Source: Acanthornis magna (lineage: Eukaryota > Chordata > Aves > Passeriformes > Acanthizidae). Taken from it: a stretch of 64,000 bases of DNA. Position numbers and translations under genes: made by a program. This document shows positions 49,516 through 61,600 of this stretch, piece by piece. The stretch spans positions 62,001-126,000 of the forward strand of contig JAWUZG010000962.1 of the NCBI GenBank assembly GCA_036785705.1, in the 5' to 3' direction. The notes under the pieces were generated by a model. It was not told the origin of the DNA. It saw nothing but the letters and a program-made list of their open reading frames with translations, and ran no database searches. Position 1 is the stretch's first letter, and each line of letters begins with the position of its first letter.

Positions 49516-51289
49516 GTAACACCAAATCATGAAGGTTTTGATTCCTGTAGCTACTGAGATGCTTTCCCTTTCGAGAGGTTACAGGTCTGCCATTTGTTTG
49601 CATATTAACAGCATTGATTTTCAGTATATCTGACACTGGAGTGTTCATTTATCATATATGTAATAGCTGAATACCAGAAGGTGTGCTGCAGAGTGCATGT
49701 CAACACATAGAAAAGAAATTAGTATATCTGAGATATTAAACAGGCTATGCAAGCGAGGAAACAATCAAACATGGAGCAAAGAAAGCTGGTAGAGCCTATT
49801 CATCAGGTTTTAGCAAGTTTCATTTCCAGCCATGCTGAAATGGGAGCAGAATTTTGATTTAAAAGGCTTTTACTGAGGACACTGAAGCAAAAAAGCTGGG
49901 ACTTATTGGTGAACATTAAAGGTCGCATACTCTCCTCATCACGAAATAGCTTTTAGTAGCAGGAGGATCAAAAAGGCTGGTAGAACCCAGATGAGCCCAT
50001 ATACCTCCTTTCTTCCACTATGTCCAGACATACTTTCACCAGGTGTGCATCTGAGCCTGCAAATGTCCTGGTCTACAGCCAGCCCTCAAACTGTCCTCTA
50101 TTCCAGCTGCCCTTTGCTCTCCACATTCCACACCACACCCATGGTCCATGTGTATTTAAATGGTATGCAATTATTTAAATTCCTCCATCTGTCTCCCCAC
50201 AACCTTACACATATTAATTCTTGGAGGGAAAATGGCTTTGCTATTTGCTAGATGCCAGCATTCACCTGGACAGCAGTCAGCGGAGCAGGTTGTTAAACAA
50301 ACATCCTGATGGAACAAAACCAAGTGTGAAGCAGCAACACAGAGAAGAATACACTTGTACTCAAACAGAAACCTCCTAGAAGAACTCAGGCAAAGCCAGG
50401 AAACAACAAAACAAGCAAGCTTTCATTTGTTTTGTCCATAACTGTAATAAAGGTGAGGAAGTTGAAAGTGCTTTGCTTAGAGGAGCCCTCCACACTTCTC
50501 CTCCCTCATATCAGTGCTCTGTACTCCATGCAATCCAACATCAAAAGCAACTCTGGCCAAAACAGCTCCTTAATTTTTCTGCTGTGCTTGTCTCTGATTA
50601 AAGCGTGAACTTTAATGTAAACAGCACTTTATCTGAGGGCAGGAATTCACACAAAACCACCAAAACAGTAAGATGCAAGGTGGACTCTTGGTACTTCCAG
50701 AAACTACTGCAGGCTCAAGCCACGGATGCAGTAACTACAATTTAGCACCATCTGTGCTTATATCAGCTTTCATACTCTTAAAATATGCACTATATTTGTG
50801 CAGTTCCCTCAGCAAGAGAACTGAGGTATATCCTGTGAGAGTAGCAGCTAAAGATCCAGAAGTTTGATGCAAGATTGCTTAATAATTCCACAACTCTCTT
50901 GAAAATGTACTTTAAAATAATACATAAACTCTTTAGAGATGGGGGCTGGTTTGTTTGTTTAAAGAGGCATGTTCAATTTTTGTATTTTCAATCCAGAAAA
51001 TGTATAGGTGGTAAATGCTGACAAAACTCAGCTTAAAAATATATTTCTCCACACTCGACTTATCCAGCCTGGAGAGTCCTAAACTGAGGATTCTCTAGAA
51101 TGTAAACTGTTCCATAATTTCAATCCTTCTTCTAGATACTTCATTCAGCTCTACCACGCCTCTGTGAACGGAGAGGGAAGAAGGGTCCAAATGTGAGAGA
51201 ACCACCAACCCATGATCTGGTACTGATGTTCCCTGCTCTGTTTTCCAATTTCTTTTCCAATAATTTCTACTCTTCCTTTTGAGGTTCTG
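49516..51289. other. Non-coding stretch
   Basis: No gene or repeat is recognised; chance frames only. Confidence 0.45.
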
Positions 51290-51730
51290 ATGTGTTCCCC
51301 TCTCTTGTGTGCCATTTAAGATTTCTCTACACAGAATTGGATCCAGCATTAATCCCCACAGTATGCAAGCTCTTTCCGTTATCATGTATGAGTATGCTGT
51401 GCTGCGTGCACCCATACTGGACTTCACCGCTGCCCTCTCTCCTTCAGCTGAGCTAACAAATATACCTTTTCTGTTTTATCTTTCAACCAATGGTTAATTC
51501 TCTTACTTCACAGGAATTTAATATCTTTGAGAGCCTTTAATGAGAGACTTCCCTTGCATACACTTGCAGAGACCATCAGGGAATTACACTGATTTCTGAA
51601 GCATGACTTCTCTTTACAAATGCTGTGTTGGCTCTTCTCCATATGGCCTTTAAATTCACATTAATTAAGAGCCACATGCCCGTAATTTTCAATTTTTACC
51701 ACAATTCCTATTCAGTTCCTCTGAAATACT
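51290..51730 (-). mobile_element. Ancient CR1/L3-type LINE relic (reverse-transcriptase region)
   Basis: Read on the + strand the order is GAATTGGATCCAGCATTAAT, then GAGCCTTTAATGAGAGACTT, then AGCATGACTTCTCTTTACAA with ATGCTGTGTTGGCTCTTC, then CATGCCCGTAATTTTCAA. These parallel the reversed reverse-transcriptase region of old CR1/L3-like elements (GAACTGGTCCCAATACTGAT; GAGCCTTTGGTGAGGGAC; AGACATGATTTCCCTTTACA; CATGTTGACTCTTCCCC). Divergence is high and the frame is destroyed. Borders are approximate, and the 110-codon minus frame here is a remnant or chance. Confidence 0.55.
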
Positions 51731-51750
51731 GTTTTGTGATTTACCTTGGA

Positions 51751-51778
51751 GCTTCTTTTTTTCTTTTTTTCTTTTTTT
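51751..51778. repeat. T-rich polypyrimidine tract
   Basis: Repeated C/T runs of the form CTTTTTTT over 28 bp, just beyond the LINE relic. Confidence 0.85.
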
Positions 51779-54700
51779 AACTAACATGTCATTAGCCTCT
51801 TGAAGTCACAAGGTAACAAAGTGGCTTTCAACAGCAAGTTGCACACTAAATGCTTTAGCTACTTCTTCACATTCATAGTAACAATGCCCTGTTAATTTTT
51901 CCTATTGGATCCACACCCTTGCGTATCAGCCGTTCAAATCGAAACTGATATTTCCTGTAAAGGAAACCGAGTTGGAACTAATGCCTTCTAGAATGCTGTT
52001 AAAAATTATAAAGAAAATTTTGCACAGAACAGCCCCACAACACCTAAATTTACCTTATTTATGTAGTTCTTTTACAAAGACATATACATAAACATGAGTT
52101 TCAGAAAAGCTCAGAGTCTTTTACTGAGATAAAAACTAGTAACAAATTAATTATGGTCAAAGACACTAGGCAGCACAAATATCTTGAAAAGGTGCTTTTT
52201 GTTCTTTGATCTCATATGAAAGAAACACTTTCACGCCAAACAAAACAGAATTCTATGAGTACTTTTTCCCCCCCAAAAATAGCGCATATTTACTTGTCTC
52301 TGTAGCCAACTCCACGAGACTCCATCTCCTTCCCTGAGGCAGGACTGTGACGTGGAGTGAGTCCCTCTGGGGCCCAAGGGAGGAATGTCCAGGCACTGAG
52401 GTTTCACTCTGTGAGCAGGCAGGGAAGGACAGACAGATGCTGGATTTTATCACACTGAAAGAGTCAGCCATTGCAGCTGGGATGCTCAGAGAAACCAAAA
52501 TGTGAGACTGGGATGGGCCAAGGGCAAACTGCTACACACGTGCACAGCAAAAGAGAACGGGACAAAGTTGTACCTCGGAGTGCCTTGGTGGCAACACAGC
52601 TGCTGAAGGCTTTTACCGGTCTGGTAAGACCTCGCAGCTGTACTGGCTCAGAGATGCACTCAGAAATTAAATCTAGCCTTACCTTTGCAAAAACTACATT
52701 CACAGACCTAAGTCTGTTTAATGAGTACTGATTTGTTCATTAAGCTGACAGGTGAATTTCCTCTTCAATCTACATTATATTGCATGTTACTTCTGTTGGT
52801 TTCTGGGGAAAAAAAGCAGCAGCAGCCGCCCTTATTTAAAAACAAACAAAAAAGCCCCTCATGATGAGATTGACATGAAAGAAACTTCTTTCTCATCAGT
52901 AATTGCTTCCCCCTGGGCTTGACAAGGTTTACAAATTAAAGCTTTTCCTTCATAGATGGCTTGACCTATCATGAATTATAGCTGCTGCTACTGGTCCACT
53001 CCTCCCTGCACACAAGGCTTGCTATCTCAATTTTGCACTGTAATTAAATATTTTCTGATGGCACATTATTTATTATTCCTCACCTTCAGCTCTCCTGGTG
53101 TTTATACATCTCCACATATGAGTAGGCAATTCAAAAACTGTTATTAACAATATTAATAACCTGAGAGCTTGTTTGATGTGAGTGAGACACAGGGGTGGAA
53201 CTGCTTGACTGCAAGGAACAAGGGGTGGGGGTTTTTTTTGTTGTCTTTGTTTGTTTTTTTAATTGTTGCATTATCTAGTACCATCTAGTCTTTGTCCACA
53301 ATCAAAGATCTTAAGCAGTTCAGGAGGAAATATGAAAAAAGTACTGATGCGTGAAATTTATAACTAATCTCATTTGACCATTACAAAACTACCCAAGAGT
53401 GAAGCAAAGAAAAAAGAGAAGAATAGGCATATTTTTGTTATCTTACTTATTATTTTTTTGCTCTTAAAAAAAAAACAACACATCTTTCCTCCCAAAACCA
53501 ACTTGGAAGATAAGTAGGACCTGTTGCACTAGAAGGCAAACCAAGATCAAGCAAAAGAGGCATGTCATATTTCAGACATTCACACCTAACTGTCAATATA
53601 AGTCTTCCAAAACTTTAAGGTTGGTTTTTTTCCTTATTTGTCTTCTCTATATTCTCATCTGTACTGCTACTACCACAAGCAATACTCAGTGCAGCCCTTG
53701 AAAAATCACTGTGACTTGGTACCAACTGAGAATTCGGCCCACGAGATAAAGGTGTTCACCCACAGACTCAACTCAGTGCACTTCAGAGCTGCTAATTACA
53801 AACCTTTCCATTGCAATCCTAGTGCGCCACACTTAATACATCTGACAAACCTTATGGCAATCAGCTTCCCATTTTGCATCTTGCTCCGTATTTCCCACAA
53901 TCTCCTGCAGGAGATGGGCCACAGTCAACAGCCCCATCTCCCTCCTCTCCTCCCCAAGGAGCACTGGGGCAAGAGGCACAGTCTGCACCTTTGTGAGCTC
54001 AGAAGCCAAGGATCAGGCAGCCCCTCTCACACTTCTCAGGTAGGAAGGGCACCAGAGCTCAGAGTCCTGGGGAGCGCTTGGGGGGGAGGGACAAACATGG
54101 AAGGAAGGGGTGAGAGGCAGACCCCAATGGGCATGGGAACAGGAAAAGCAGGCAGAACTGAGAGAGGATCCATTTTGTTTAGTGTTTTGCTGAAAATATA
54201 ATTGATGAATAAAAGCATCCGCTGAAAGGAATTAGTGTACAGCTGGGATGGTTTTTTATGGAGAAGATGATTACAGTGACCTCCCAGGTGAGCATGGTGC
54301 TCACAGCCCTGGGGCAGCAGGGGCAGATCCAGAGAACACCCAAAATTATTTGCTGACGTAACAAACCAAGTTTAAAAAGACGTAAATATCTAGATCAACA
54401 ATACTCTTTAGAGGCTCCACATGCAAAGCACCTGTAACCATCAATAAGTATTTTCTTTTATAATTAACAATACTATTTGGTTTTATGTGTACAGTATACT
54501 AATGAAAAATAAATTACATGCTGCATAACTAGAGCACACTAACATAGTCACATTTGACTGCTAAAGCTTTTGTTTTCCAAGAAGTCAGTGCTTTTCCCCA
54601 TTTTGCTAACTCACAAGAAAAAGGAATTGCTATGGCAATGGTAACTTACTTGAGGTTGAAAGGCATCCAAAAGCCAGGATCTGCAAAACTCTTATTTCTC

Positions 54701-57500
54701 ACTTACTGCCAATTTAATCCTAATCTATTTGTTTTTAAAGACTTGATTCAGGCCCTGTGATACATGCTGTACTAGAAATATATTGAAAATTATGATTTTG
54801 CAAAGGGCATTTTATAGACATCCCATATCACAGCAAATTTCATCAACTTCTTTTAAAATACACAGATGAAAATATGCATTTTGTGTCCAACATTTAAATC
54901 AATGTTGTTTGTGTAATGCAATGTATTTGAAACACTAATTAGGTTGCCTGACAAGACTTTTCAGCAATTTAAGGTACTGAAAATATTTTCATTTATTCTC
55001 TACCCTTACTACTCTCAGACATAAAGCTGAGTATATTTATGTCTATTTTTCCCCCTCAACAGAAGAAATAAATTCACAACATCATGAAAATGGGATTTTA
55101 CAATGAGTTAGCATTTATCACACCAAACCACTAAGATGTCTTGCTCAGCTGGAACTGTGCACATTCCCAGATGGTGTATTGGATTATAATTTCACAAAAT
55201 GAGTTTACTCTCTCAACAATTTCTCCTGCAATTTCCTCGGAAAAGTCATCTAAATACTTCCACAGTCTCTATTTCTACTCCCTGTGGAGTCTCCCATATC
55301 TTTTCTGTATGGCATTATTTTATTTTGCTATCATGGATTATTGTATGTAAGAATTATGCTACTGAGATTCTCCTATGGCATTCTTACTTTTTATTCTTTC
55401 ATTATAATATTTATAGCAAGATCTTTACAAGCTGGCTTTTAATTTTTTTCATCCTGTACCTTTCACACAGTTCATTTTCCCTGCACCTGATTTCTTTAAT
55501 AACTAAACTATGACTTGCCATATCCATGAACAACAATGAAAAGTAAAAATTTATCTATGTTGACACCTAGGTAATAGGAGAGCTGCACAAACCCTAGAAA
55601 GACAACTGCATTTCCGCTGTATGGTGAGACCAACTTGGTGGCCTACAGCACGGGGTCAGGAGGTGACCCTGGACTCGTAGGATATTGGCACTGAGTGCCA
55701 GCCCTGGGAGCAGCCTCTCCTGCTGCAGAGATGGGAAATGGTGGCAGATCTTCGCTGGCTGGGGGCTGAAGAGGAGGCAACAACAAGGAGAGGCCAGGGA
55801 TGGTTCATGTTTGCCCACAGTCACACGAGAACCCTGGCACCAGCTGGGTTAGTGACACATGAGCGATGGAGGCACCACGATAACCTTTCTGAAACAGAAA
55901 TTGCTCCTTAGAGGCATCACCTGCAAAAGTCTCCGCCCAAAGGTCATGAGGCAGAGAGAAATATGCTGATGTGGACTATTTTAGAGATGAACCAGAATAT
56001 TTTCCTCACCTAATCTGGGCTCACCCAACCTTAATTTTAGGATTCTAAATTAAGTATGTCAAGAAAAGAAACAGGTGTACAGCTAAATTACAGGTTACAT
56101 TGCTCAGAGCACAACCCAAGGTTACAAAAGGGTTTTATTTGGACTTAGGGCTTGTCAGTGGCATTATATAATCCAACAACCAAGGATTTACATTATTTTA
56201 CCTTTGTTCTCAAATGAAGATTTCTTACTGATTTATTGATTTTGTTTGTACAAGTGGAAGGAAGCTCATGGGTAATCCTTGGTGGTGGGACATTGCAGCT
56301 CTAGTTAGGTCATCATCTCCTTTCAAATTGGAATGTGGCTTGCTTTGCTAAAATATTTGCATATTCTGAAAATTCAAAAATTCATTGTTTACTGCACACA
56401 TACACTCAATATACCTCAAATAACAGTGACCCAAGCTCACACAATTAACACAGCAGTTACAGTATTGCAGGGACACCTTTGCTATTGCAGACCTCCAAAA
56501 GTAGCCCATTTTTTGTAGTTTGCATAGATGCTGAAACAAAACACAACTTCTGATAAGCATCACTCTTGTTTCCAAGAGATAAGTAATGAAACAAACACAG
56601 CCATGTACTCCCAAAATAATTTTGCTAAGTGAATGCAAGCAAATTGGATACCAAGGTAAGCCTTTTATTTGGTTATAATCCCTGTGTGGATGCCTATTCT
56701 AGCTACAAAGGGCATGTGCAAGTTGCTCAGTCAAACATCATTTCTGGTTAATGACAGAACAACTCATACATAAAACATAAAAGTTTGCTTGGCCTTTACA
56801 CTCCACCTTGTGCAACATCTCAAATAGTTAACATGCACAATGTATTAAAGAAAAAAAATTTAAGAATCTACAGTCTTAACAAACATGAACCAGTAACTAA
56901 TCATTACTGTTCCACTGTAATCTCTGCTGTCCACAACATACATTTCTGGACATAGAAATTAGAAAATTAGCTGGCAATATTTAAATTAATACACCATATA
57001 CATATTCACTACATGCTGCTCTTACAAAATCTTGCACACAGCCAAACTATTGAAGCTGTCATTGGAACTAACAAACTGATCAAAGCACCTGGAAAGCAAC
57101 AATGTTCTGAAGTAGAGCTGTGCTTTCTCCTTCTGCCTTACTGGAGCTCTGGTGACTAATCTGTAAAACTATTCATGCATTTCTCCATCATTTACTCTTT
57201 CCAACACATTGCTCTCTTTACTTAATGCAACAGGTTAACATTCACAAAAAGTCTAATGATGAAAATAATTAAAAGCTGTTTAAAATTCACAAATTTGGTG
57301 TTCGGCAAAAATATGTAAATCAATGAATCAGTAAATGGATAAATTTACTTTTTAGTTATAAATGGAGTTCCTTGGGATTTTTTGTTTTCCTCATGCATCT
57401 CGTGTTCTAGACGACAGATTTTACTAGCAATGGTTCAATCCATGAAGGCTGCATATTGGAACTAGCAGGTACGTGTACATTTATAGCCCTATACATATTA
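51779..57500. other. Long non-coding stretch with possible conserved block
   Basis: No gene is supported. 52870-53180 has enhancer-like texture (see findings). 53225-53262 is G/T-rich simple sequence. A + frame of 187 codons at 53638-54201 is unrecognised, ends in low-complexity Gly/Arg-rich sequence and lacks signals. A GC-rich patch at 55620-55850 is unassigned. A near-palindrome ATTGCTATGGCAAT at 54626-54639, followed by GGTAAC, resembles a second RFX site. Confidence 0.4.
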
Positions 57501-57540
57501 GATACATATATGTATACACACACATATATGCACACATTTC
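57501..57540. repeat. TA/CA dinucleotide-rich tract
   Basis: Includes the 14-bp palindrome ATACATATATGTAT (57502-57515), then CACACACATATATGCACACA. A second short CA tract lies at 57725-57735. Confidence 0.85.
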
Positions 57541-58074
57541 TATAGACACAAATAACCTTTCAGAGACCCAAATGCACTCGAACATTTAAGCAAAGCACAA
57601 AAAGAAACAGAATATATAGGAATTGGCAGATCTGAAGATCAGTCACTGGCCTGGAAAGGAAATGCTTTCTCTCTGGCAGTTTGTGAACATATGCTCTTAG
57701 ACGTGAGTCATATGTGGGACTATATCACACACACATATAAAATAACACATCATTTACAAATTACAGACTTTTCACATCTAAGCATTTCTGGAGCATGACT
57801 GAATCCAAACCATTAGTACTCCAGGAAAGCTCATTACAGAGACAATTTAACAGACTAGAAGATGCCTTTCCCAAGATACTTTCCCAACTTATCTTGGGTT
57901 ATTTGCTAAATGGACAGAACAATATTGCTCACATCTCATATGAATTTCTTGCCAAGGCCAAGAAGTGAGAAGGACAAACAGTAAGGCTGTGGTTATACAG
58001 TCATCTCAGACAGCTAAAGACATGCCTTTTCCCCAGCAGTTGAAGCCGCACCTTTCACTTTAGAGATGCAAAGC

Positions 58075-58607
58075 TGTGCTGGTTTTGGATGGCACAGAAT
58101 TTTTTTTTTCATAGTAGCTGGTATGGGGCTGTTTGGGATTTATGCTGAAGCCTGTATTGATAATACAGGGATGTTTTAGCTTTTGCTGCACAGTGTTTAC
58201 ACAGAGCCGAGGCCTTTTCTGCTTGTCACCCCATCCCAGCAGTAAGTGGGCTGGGGGTGCACGAGAAGTGGAGAGGTGACAGAGCTGACCCAAGGGATAT
58301 TCCATACCATACAGCTCATGCTCGCTATATAAAGGTGGGGAAAGGAGGAGGAGGGCAGGACATTTGGAGCAATGCATTTGTCTTCCTGAGTCACTGAACA
58401 CCTGCCTGCCACAGGAAGCAATGAATGTATTCCTTGTTTTGCTTTGCTTTTTGCAGCATTTCTGCTTTTCCTATTATACTATTTTTTTCTCAACCCATGA
58501 GTTTTCTCATTTTTTCTCTTCTGATCCTCTCCCTCATCCTGCTGATGGGGAGGGACTGAGTGCCTGCCTGGGGCTTGGCTGCTGGCTGGGGCTAAACCAT
58601 GAAAACA
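58075..58607 (+). mobile_element. Solo LTR of an avian endogenous retrovirus, sense orientation
   Basis: Begins TGTGCTGGTTTTGGATGGCA and ends GGGGCTAAACCATG...AACA, 533 bp. In order it carries CTGGTATGGGGCTGTTTGGG, GAGCCGAGGCCTTTTCTGCT, GCTGGGGGTGCACGAGAAGT, AAGGGATATTCCATACCAT, a TATA box TATATAAA (58326-58333), TGAACACCTGCCTGCC and TTCTCAACCCATGAGTTTTC, which is the layout of a common passerine ERV LTR with U3, R and U5. The usual poly(A) signal before the CTCAACCC block (ATTAAA in the remembered consensus) reads ATTATA here, so it is damaged. Flanks AAGC and GAGC may be a decayed 4-bp target duplication. No retroviral genes accompany it; a 100-codon + frame inside is chance. Confidence 0.88.
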
Positions 58608-61600
58608 GAGCTGATTGGGAAGATACATTTTTCAAACATGGAGGAAACAAGAGTACTCAATTTTGACATAATTGGAGTTTCCGGTGCAGCCAAAGGTCTT
58701 TCAACTGCCTCAAAGCACTTCATAACCTGGAGGTGGGAAATAGAGCTGGGGCTTCAAAGACCAAACCATACACCTCTGCTGTGCTTGCTGCAACCAGTCC
58801 CATCTAACCCTACTGCTCTGTCTTTAACCACGGCAATTTCTCCACTAGTGGGCCTGACCTCAGACCTTGAGGAAACATTAGGTTCTAATACAGGTGTGGG
58901 GGTGGAATTGTTAATGGTACAGAGTTTTGGTATCTGAAGACAGAGAAGTTCTTGTCTAGTCTATATGCTTCAGGCACAGGAGGATGCTACATGCAGCACG
59001 GATCACCCCAAAAGAGGTGACACTTTTTTTCAGCTCACTCTGAATGGATTAGAGCAAACAGGTAACATTCAGACACACAGCTGCAGTAGAAACCCCTATC
59101 AGTATCTTGACATTCATCCAAGTAATGAGTTACGAGAGTTAAGGGTTCAGAGAAAGATATTATCGTCCCTTAATCACTGACCAAAACCAGCAGTTTATCG
59201 GAAAACTGATTCTCACAAACTTTGGCTTCCCACAAATAGCAAGAATACTTTTTTCTCTCCCTATTTCTCTCCAATACTACTTTTTCTTTTCCCCTCCAGC
59301 CCTTTCTGACCCCCTGACTGCCCCCCAACACACACACAAATTTTGTGTTCCTCTCTGTACAGTTTTTTCTCCTAAGAAACATTTGATTACATCTTCTTTC
59401 ATGTTCAGAGTTTTCCTTAAATTCTGCTTAGATTTTTTTGGCTCTTGCTTCTTGAAGTTGCCATTTCTGTGAATCATTAATTCAGAGATGTATGAACAAT
59501 CTTACTTGATAGACTGTGTATTATGTTACCTCTCACTTTCCTCTGTTATCTTACATGTTATCAAATCAGACTTCAAATTATGTCACAGCTACTCTTTCTG
59601 AACGGTTAATTTTTCACTGAGAGTCACACAGATGGGCAACTATTTTAAGGCTTGAATACCTGCCAACAATTGTAATGGCATAAAGCTGATCTCAAAAGCC
59701 CACACAACCACAGAAAACACCAAAAAACAGAAGACAACTCTGAATGTAAACTATACCAATTTTTATGGGTGGCAAAGTTTAAATGAAAATTTTCCACACT
59801 ATTAACAAAGCCTTCAATCACTAAAAGCATGTACTTCTGTATATTCAAACACACAAAGGTGCACATTTTAAATCCCAAAGAATAACTAGAGAGAACCAAA
59901 CCAACATATAGAATAACAATGTTTCATTTATTTATGTATTTTAAAACAAGCACACTACTCATGGGAGGAATAGGATAACCATCCTTTAAGCTCCATGTAT
60001 TTATCTATAAAAATGAATAAAATAGAAGCACCACTCTTGAAAAAAAAGTCACCTAGAGAAGTGGGAAGTGGGTCACTTTCCATGTCCTCTAGCCTGCAGA
60101 ATGACCAGTGACTAATAAATCCTCTTTTAACTATCTGTTATACATCCACTGAAACTGGGACAAAAAATATGGAGTCCCTCATATAAGCGTCTGGAAAACC
60201 ACCCCTGCATTGTGGCCCTCTCCTGTTGCTGGCATACATTGATTCTGCATACTGACACTGCTCCTGCTGCAATGTAATCCCACTTACAGAATAGCCCAGG
60301 GAAGAACTGAGATCTAAAGAAATCACCAAACTTACTTCTACAGCCACCCTGAACAATAACATACACATAACAATACACAGAAAAGAGTTTATCTAAGTGT
60401 ACAGTCATATAGCACCAAGCCAAGTCTGTCACTCACCTAAATCATCTGCTGCCTTCCCCTCTTTCCCCCTAAAAGCCCTCCCAAATTTTTATCAATTTTC
60501 CAAAACTCTGAAACAAACCCCCAGACATTCTGAAAAATGCACATTGAGAATTAGGACTTATTGGTTTGCACAGGATGAAACAAAACAGTGATAAGAAGGA
60601 TTACTCAATACAGCCATCTAAAGCACGCTTTCAACAGAAAGTGTTGCCATGAAGCGGTCCATGCTTCAAGGTGCACATGGAGAAGTCTTTCATATCCAGA
60701 AGAATCATTTGTAGAGAGACTCGAATATTTGGTTCCAAATCTATAAATAATTAAAATTAATAATTAAATACATAGCCAGTCTTGTCTGAAAAGAAAATTC
60801 AGAAACTGTTACAAGCACTTCTTCAATGACATCGACTTTCTTAAGCATAGTACAGACTTCTCTCAACAGTGAAAAATGGAACATGTGATGTTTCAGAAGC
60901 AGACAAAGAAAAGGCTGGGTGCTAAACCACAAATTTCTAGGAGACTGCTCACTTCACCAGGACTTTGTTCAATACTCTAGCAGACAATACCAGCAAGCGC
61001 CAGCTCCATACAATACACACCAGTAGAATAAAAGAGAAAGAGAGTTCAGGCAAACTGTAAGAACAAACCCTGCCATTATTTGAGTAATTGCCTGATTTTA
61101 TAATAATTTTGTTTCATGGGATTTTTTTTTCCACATGTGGTTCTCTTTCCTTTTCTCCATTTCTTTTCTACAAATTTAGAGAATGGTCTAAATTGCAGAC
61201 ATTGTAGAATGTCTACTATAGAATTTTGAAGAAATCCTGACATTGATTTCAGGCATGTGAAATTGTGTGTTCATACATGGACACATAGCCAGGTCTTGAG
61301 ATCTGTAAAGATCCTCCTTGGCATGAGTGTCCTATTAACCAACTACAGTCCATGAGTAAATAGGAAAGGATTGAGAAAGTGAAGGGAACACACCAGAACG
61401 TGTCAGTCATTTATGATCAGCAAGGCAAACAATAGCATTACAGTGCTAAGTTTTAAAATTCCATTTCAAGAAATTGTTTATGCTGTTGAAACAGAGCTGA
61501 CTTCATAAACCACATACAGTTTTGATTCCAGAGCATGCAATAATTAAAGATATAGTTGGTAGCTGTTGCACAGATTCCCTGTTTTCAAGAGGAGTGAAGT

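Noticed and set aside
54025..54050. Zero-length recursive splice site (TTCTCAG|GTAGGA)
   Set aside because: The pyrimidine tract is short and interrupted, and there is no independent support.
53638..54201. 187-codon + strand open frame
   Set aside because: No known domain. The C-terminal part is Gly/Arg-rich translation of GC-rich DNA. Overlapping frames are also open and there are no flanking signals.
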